The position numbers and the translations under genes were made by a program. This document shows positions 61,135 through 64,000 of a stretch of 64,000 nt of DNA, piece after piece; position 1 is the first letter of the stretch; every line of letters begins with the position of its first letter. The DNA is taken from positions 889,324-953,323 of the forward strand of contig VWZW01004385.1 of NCBI GenBank assembly GCA_013397115.1, read 5' to 3'. The DNA is from Edolisoma coerulescens (lineage: Eukaryota > Chordata > Aves > Passeriformes > Campephagidae). The notes under the pieces were generated by a model. That model saw only the letters and a program-made list of their open reading frames with translations. It ran no database searches and was not told where the DNA came from.

Positions 61135-62908
61135 AGCTACACCACCTCCTGTTGTGATACAAGTTGGCCTAGCATTACTCATTGCTTGACTTACTCCTTC
61201 AGCAAAATGAGCCACACAGGAAATTCAATCTGTATCTGCCTACACGATTAATTCAAGTTCAGCTTATCCTAAGCATTTCTCTTTCCTTCAGACATGCAGA
61301 CTTCAAAGGGCTATAAACTGTGATCTTAAACGCACAACCAACTGCGTGTCAGTAAATTTTCACTAAATATAAATAAATATTTTAGTAAACCACGGTTGCT
61401 ACTTGTTAAGCCTGGGAAAAATGGAGCCTTGCTGTAACCTGGAAGACAAACTGGATCTCAGAGCCTCACGCATCCTCCCAATTCAAATCCCCGTGCCTTG
61501 TGTACCGACAGAAATAACAAAGGAGAAGCATTCCAATAACTTCATGTAGTAGCAAGGCAGGCTGCAGTTCTCCTAATAAATGTAAGTTTTATAGCTCCTT
61601 CACTCCCAAAGCCATATTCTCAGTGACTCCTACACACTGAAGGGGAAGTCCTGGGGAAGAGGTGTTATTTCATAGACCATTCTGACTATTGCACTGGTGA
61701 CCAGAGCACACAAATCTTTGCACCCCTATGTGGGTAAACATTCATAAAAATATCCTCCTATCAACAGAACAGTTCACACGGGCTACAACTCACTGTGAAC
61801 AGCAACGAGCCTTCCGTTTGGCCTAGAGATTTTCCTGCAGCCATGGAAAGGCACAGGGAGGAAGCCAGAAGCCCTAGCTGCTCCTTTTCCACTCCACCAT
61901 GAGGTTTGGCATAGCTTTTCCTAGACAGCCCTCTTTGCTCTAGCAGCTCTGACATCTGCGCATTGCATTTGCCCTGTTGTGCAAGCAGGACTATTTCCTC
62001 AGAGATAAACAGAGATGACCAAGCCCACAATGCCTGACACAAACAGAGCTCAGATCCAAGCTTCCTTGGGTAGCCTAGACCCATCCTTTTCACTTGCAAA
62101 TGTAAAGCGAACTTGGCAAGACCCAAAGGCGAAAAGAAGGAAATTATCTTAATAAAGAAATGGGAACAAAAAATCTCCCTCCCTCTCGCAAGCGTGCTTT
62201 TTTGAACAGCTATTTGAATCATCCCTGCTTATAGACAGTCCCACTTCTCCAGCAATGGAAAAGCAATACAAGCGTCCTGTCATTTGATCCCCCCAAACAT
62301 TCTGTAATTTAATGGGAGCAGGCTCCTCACTGGGCTCTCAGACAGAAGTTTGCCCACATGCCTTTTAAAGTACGTACCTGATTCTGCCTTTGTCTGCTAC
62401 GCTCCTTTTGCAGCTGCATTCCCAGGAAAATGTTTCTATACCCACTTTCCCCTGTCGTTTCTACGGTCTGCTCAGAGATGGATTCATTGCTGGGGTTCGG
62501 CAGTTACACTTCTTCCTCAGTTGATGCTTCCTTTTATTTATTCTGAAGTTTCCAGTGTAAAACAAACAGGAATACCACCTTTCTAAAATTACTACTATCC
62601 CACTGTCCTCCAATGCAACATTAACAAGAGGCAATATTCTCCAAAGCTATGAAGCATATACTGCCCTAAATTACATTGCAGTTGCTGCCCTGAGCTTACA
62701 CATTTTTGAAAAGGAAGGCTCCCAGGGATCTCTCTCTCTGTTCTGACTGCATTTACTGCTTTAAAATATTTTTAACCCAGACACTGAAGTGCCAGCCTAG
62801 CAGCCCTTCATGCTAATCCTAGCCTGGGTGGCTGTTCTTAAGGGAAAGCATTCAAAAATTGTAGCAGTGCATCAACTTTGACCCTTTTCACTTAAAACAT
62901 GAGACTTC
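61135..62908. other. Non-coding stretch
   Basis: The ATG-opened minus frame at 61761-62222 (153 codons) lacks recognised domains and is within the length expected by chance. The plus frame at 62350-62586 is unrecognised. No gene is supported. Confidence 0.5.
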
Positions 62909-62929
62909 TTTTTTTTTAGGAAAAAAAAA
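62909..62929. repeat. T9-AGG-A9 fold-back
   Basis: Nine T, then AGG, then nine A form a perfect A/T stem with a 3-nt loop. The T run plus AG also resembles a splice acceptor, but the purine run behind it does not look like an exon. Confidence 0.85.
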
Positions 62930-63763
62930 TTAGATTCCAGAGGGAATCACTGAACTCTGACCTGCTTAAAATTAGTTTTGTTTTAGTGCCTGTGTGGTGA
63001 CTCAACAGGCCAATTTTCCAGACACTTAAGACTTCTCTGCTCCTGAAGATTCCAGTTCAAGTCCTGGACTCGCTGCCTGAGGTCGGATCAGAACACTTTG
63101 TTCCAAGGCTTCAAGCAGTGAATTCCCAGATCGCCGTACCCTTGCCAGATGCTGGCATGCTTGGTAATAAGTAGAGCTGCAACCAAGCTAATTATATTTT
63201 TAAAAAAATCTGTGAAGAGTTTTGCTTGCAATACATATGTTAGACCAAAAGAATTTCCCTTCAAAATTCAGCAGTCAAGAAATGTTTATATGGCTCTGAT
63301 AAACATTTCACGATAAGCTGGATTCTTTCGGGGGGGAGGGTGAAGATGTGTACTTTGGTTTTAACAGTGCAGCAAATAATTCTCAAATAGGGTCTGACTG
63401 AGTGTATCCATCTCACTGGGAATAACTGATTTCATTTTTTTCAATCTGTCACAGGCATTACAAACACCAAATGAGTCACCATAGACTCCTATGCTGCAAA
63501 AAATAGCATCACAGTGCTTCATTTGCTCTTCAACAGGACTTCAAGTGTAGTGCCTGGTATCAAAAAGCCTTGTCAGTTAACAAATTAAAAAATCCCAGGA
63601 AATGACACCCCAACACAATCTCTTAAAAAATTACTTCCTGCAGAAGTTTAACACCACCCAGCAAAGCAAAGCTCATCTAGGAGCAATAATTTTCCTCAAT
63701 CTCAACAGAATTTTTCAATTTAATCTTATCAGTAATGCTCTAGCATATACTTCCTATCTTTCA
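62930..63763. other. Non-coding stretch
   Basis: A G-run (about 63331-63336) is the only simple feature. No gene or further repeat recognised. Confidence 0.5.
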
Positions 63764-63925
63764 TCAAAGGATCTCAAATGATTTACCAAACAGCCTCAGA
63801 AATCTCCTGTAAAGCGAGTGAGCACGATTATCTCCATTTATAAGTACTGAGGAATTAAAGCAAAAAAGATGCTAAGAAACTTTGTCCATGAGGCAAGACC
63901 CAGAGACAGAACCTAGGTGCTGGTC
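63764..63925 (-). repeat. MIR/L3-like retroposon relic, fuller copy
   Basis: Plus-strand words in order: 'tcaaaggatctcaaatgatt', 'taccaaacagcctca', 'gattatctccatttataagt', 'actgaggaattaaagca', 'gatgctaagaaactttgtcc', 'cagagacagaacctaggtgc'. They follow the reverse complement of the old amniote MIR/L3 tail (GGATCTCAAAGCACTTTAC, ATTATCCCCATTTTACAGATG, GAGGCACAGAGAGGTTAAGTGACTTGCCC, GGCAGAGCCAGGAATAGAACCCAGG). It is about 160 bp and diverged, near the window's right edge. Confidence 0.65.
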
Positions 63926-64000
63926 CATATTAAATGGCATCTGTTACATTTCCATCCCTGTTTCACAGCGATTATGGGAAGAAAAGCTATGCCAATGCCT

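Noticed and set aside
61761..62222. 153-codon ATG frame on the minus strand
   Set aside because: No recognised domain and within chance length.
63040..63075. tRNA T-arm-like 'agttcaagtcctgg' word
   Set aside because: No anticodon arm or acceptor stem at the right spacing; not a tRNA gene.
1..64000. CRISPR arrays, bacterial operons, prophage or insertion sequences
   Set aside because: Composition, CR1 elements and lack of coding density show vertebrate DNA. The only regular array is the 21-bp minisatellite, which has no spacers.

Overview
The window reads as non-coding genomic DNA from a vertebrate, most likely a bird. The main evidence is three clear copies of the CR1 non-LTR retrotransposon 3' end (38771-39014, 39041-39388 and 23390-23449) and a fourth, heavily decayed candidate (18432-18488). 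The 39041-39388 copy is of the kind common in neoavian and passerine genomes. Base composition is moderately AT-rich, CpG is scarce, interspersed repeats are sparse and mostly old, and no operon structure or ribosome binding sites are visible. No protein-coding gene, tRNA, rRNA, snRNA or known microRNA could be recognised. This is consistent with an intergenic desert or the interior of a very large intron.

The longest open frames are about 140-174 codons. That is roughly what chance gives in six frames over 64 kb of this composition. Most of them (56753-57277, 40426-40947, 39514-39969, 12889-13386, 48473-48898, 46402-46866) open only at TTG or GTG, not ATG. None was recognised as a known protein family and none is called as a gene.

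Layout. 1-17.9 kb is mixed AT-rich DNA with a MIR/L3-like relic near 1.6 kb, two short near-palindromic relics, a ZNF143/Staf-like motif at 9.37 kb and a strong RFX-type palindrome at 15.28 kb inside an enhancer-like block. 17.9-19.8 kb is the most AT-rich part and holds an old repeat and a decayed CR1. 19.8-29.7 kb is unremarkable apart from several palindromes, a CR1 tail at 23.4 kb and a GC-richer patch at 27.9-28.3 kb. 29.68-29.82 kb is a microsatellite cluster enclosed by a perfect inverted repeat. 32.8-33.1 kb is pyrimidine-rich. 37.3-37.5 kb holds two ancient near-palindromic repeats side by side. 38.77-39.39 kb holds the two best CR1 copies. 46.55-46.73 kb is a clean nine-unit, 21-bp minisatellite, the most distinctive structure in the window. 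55.5 and 57.8-58.0 kb are octamer-bearing, homeodomain-site-rich blocks that resemble conserved enhancers. 59.0-59.6 kb is a second GC-richer patch. 63.76-63.93 kb is a MIR/L3-like relic.

No genes are seen working together here. Any function is more likely regulatory (candidate enhancer blocks) or structural (repeats). Repeat identifications were made by eye from remembered consensus patterns and were not computed. No previously undescribed multi-gene system was found.
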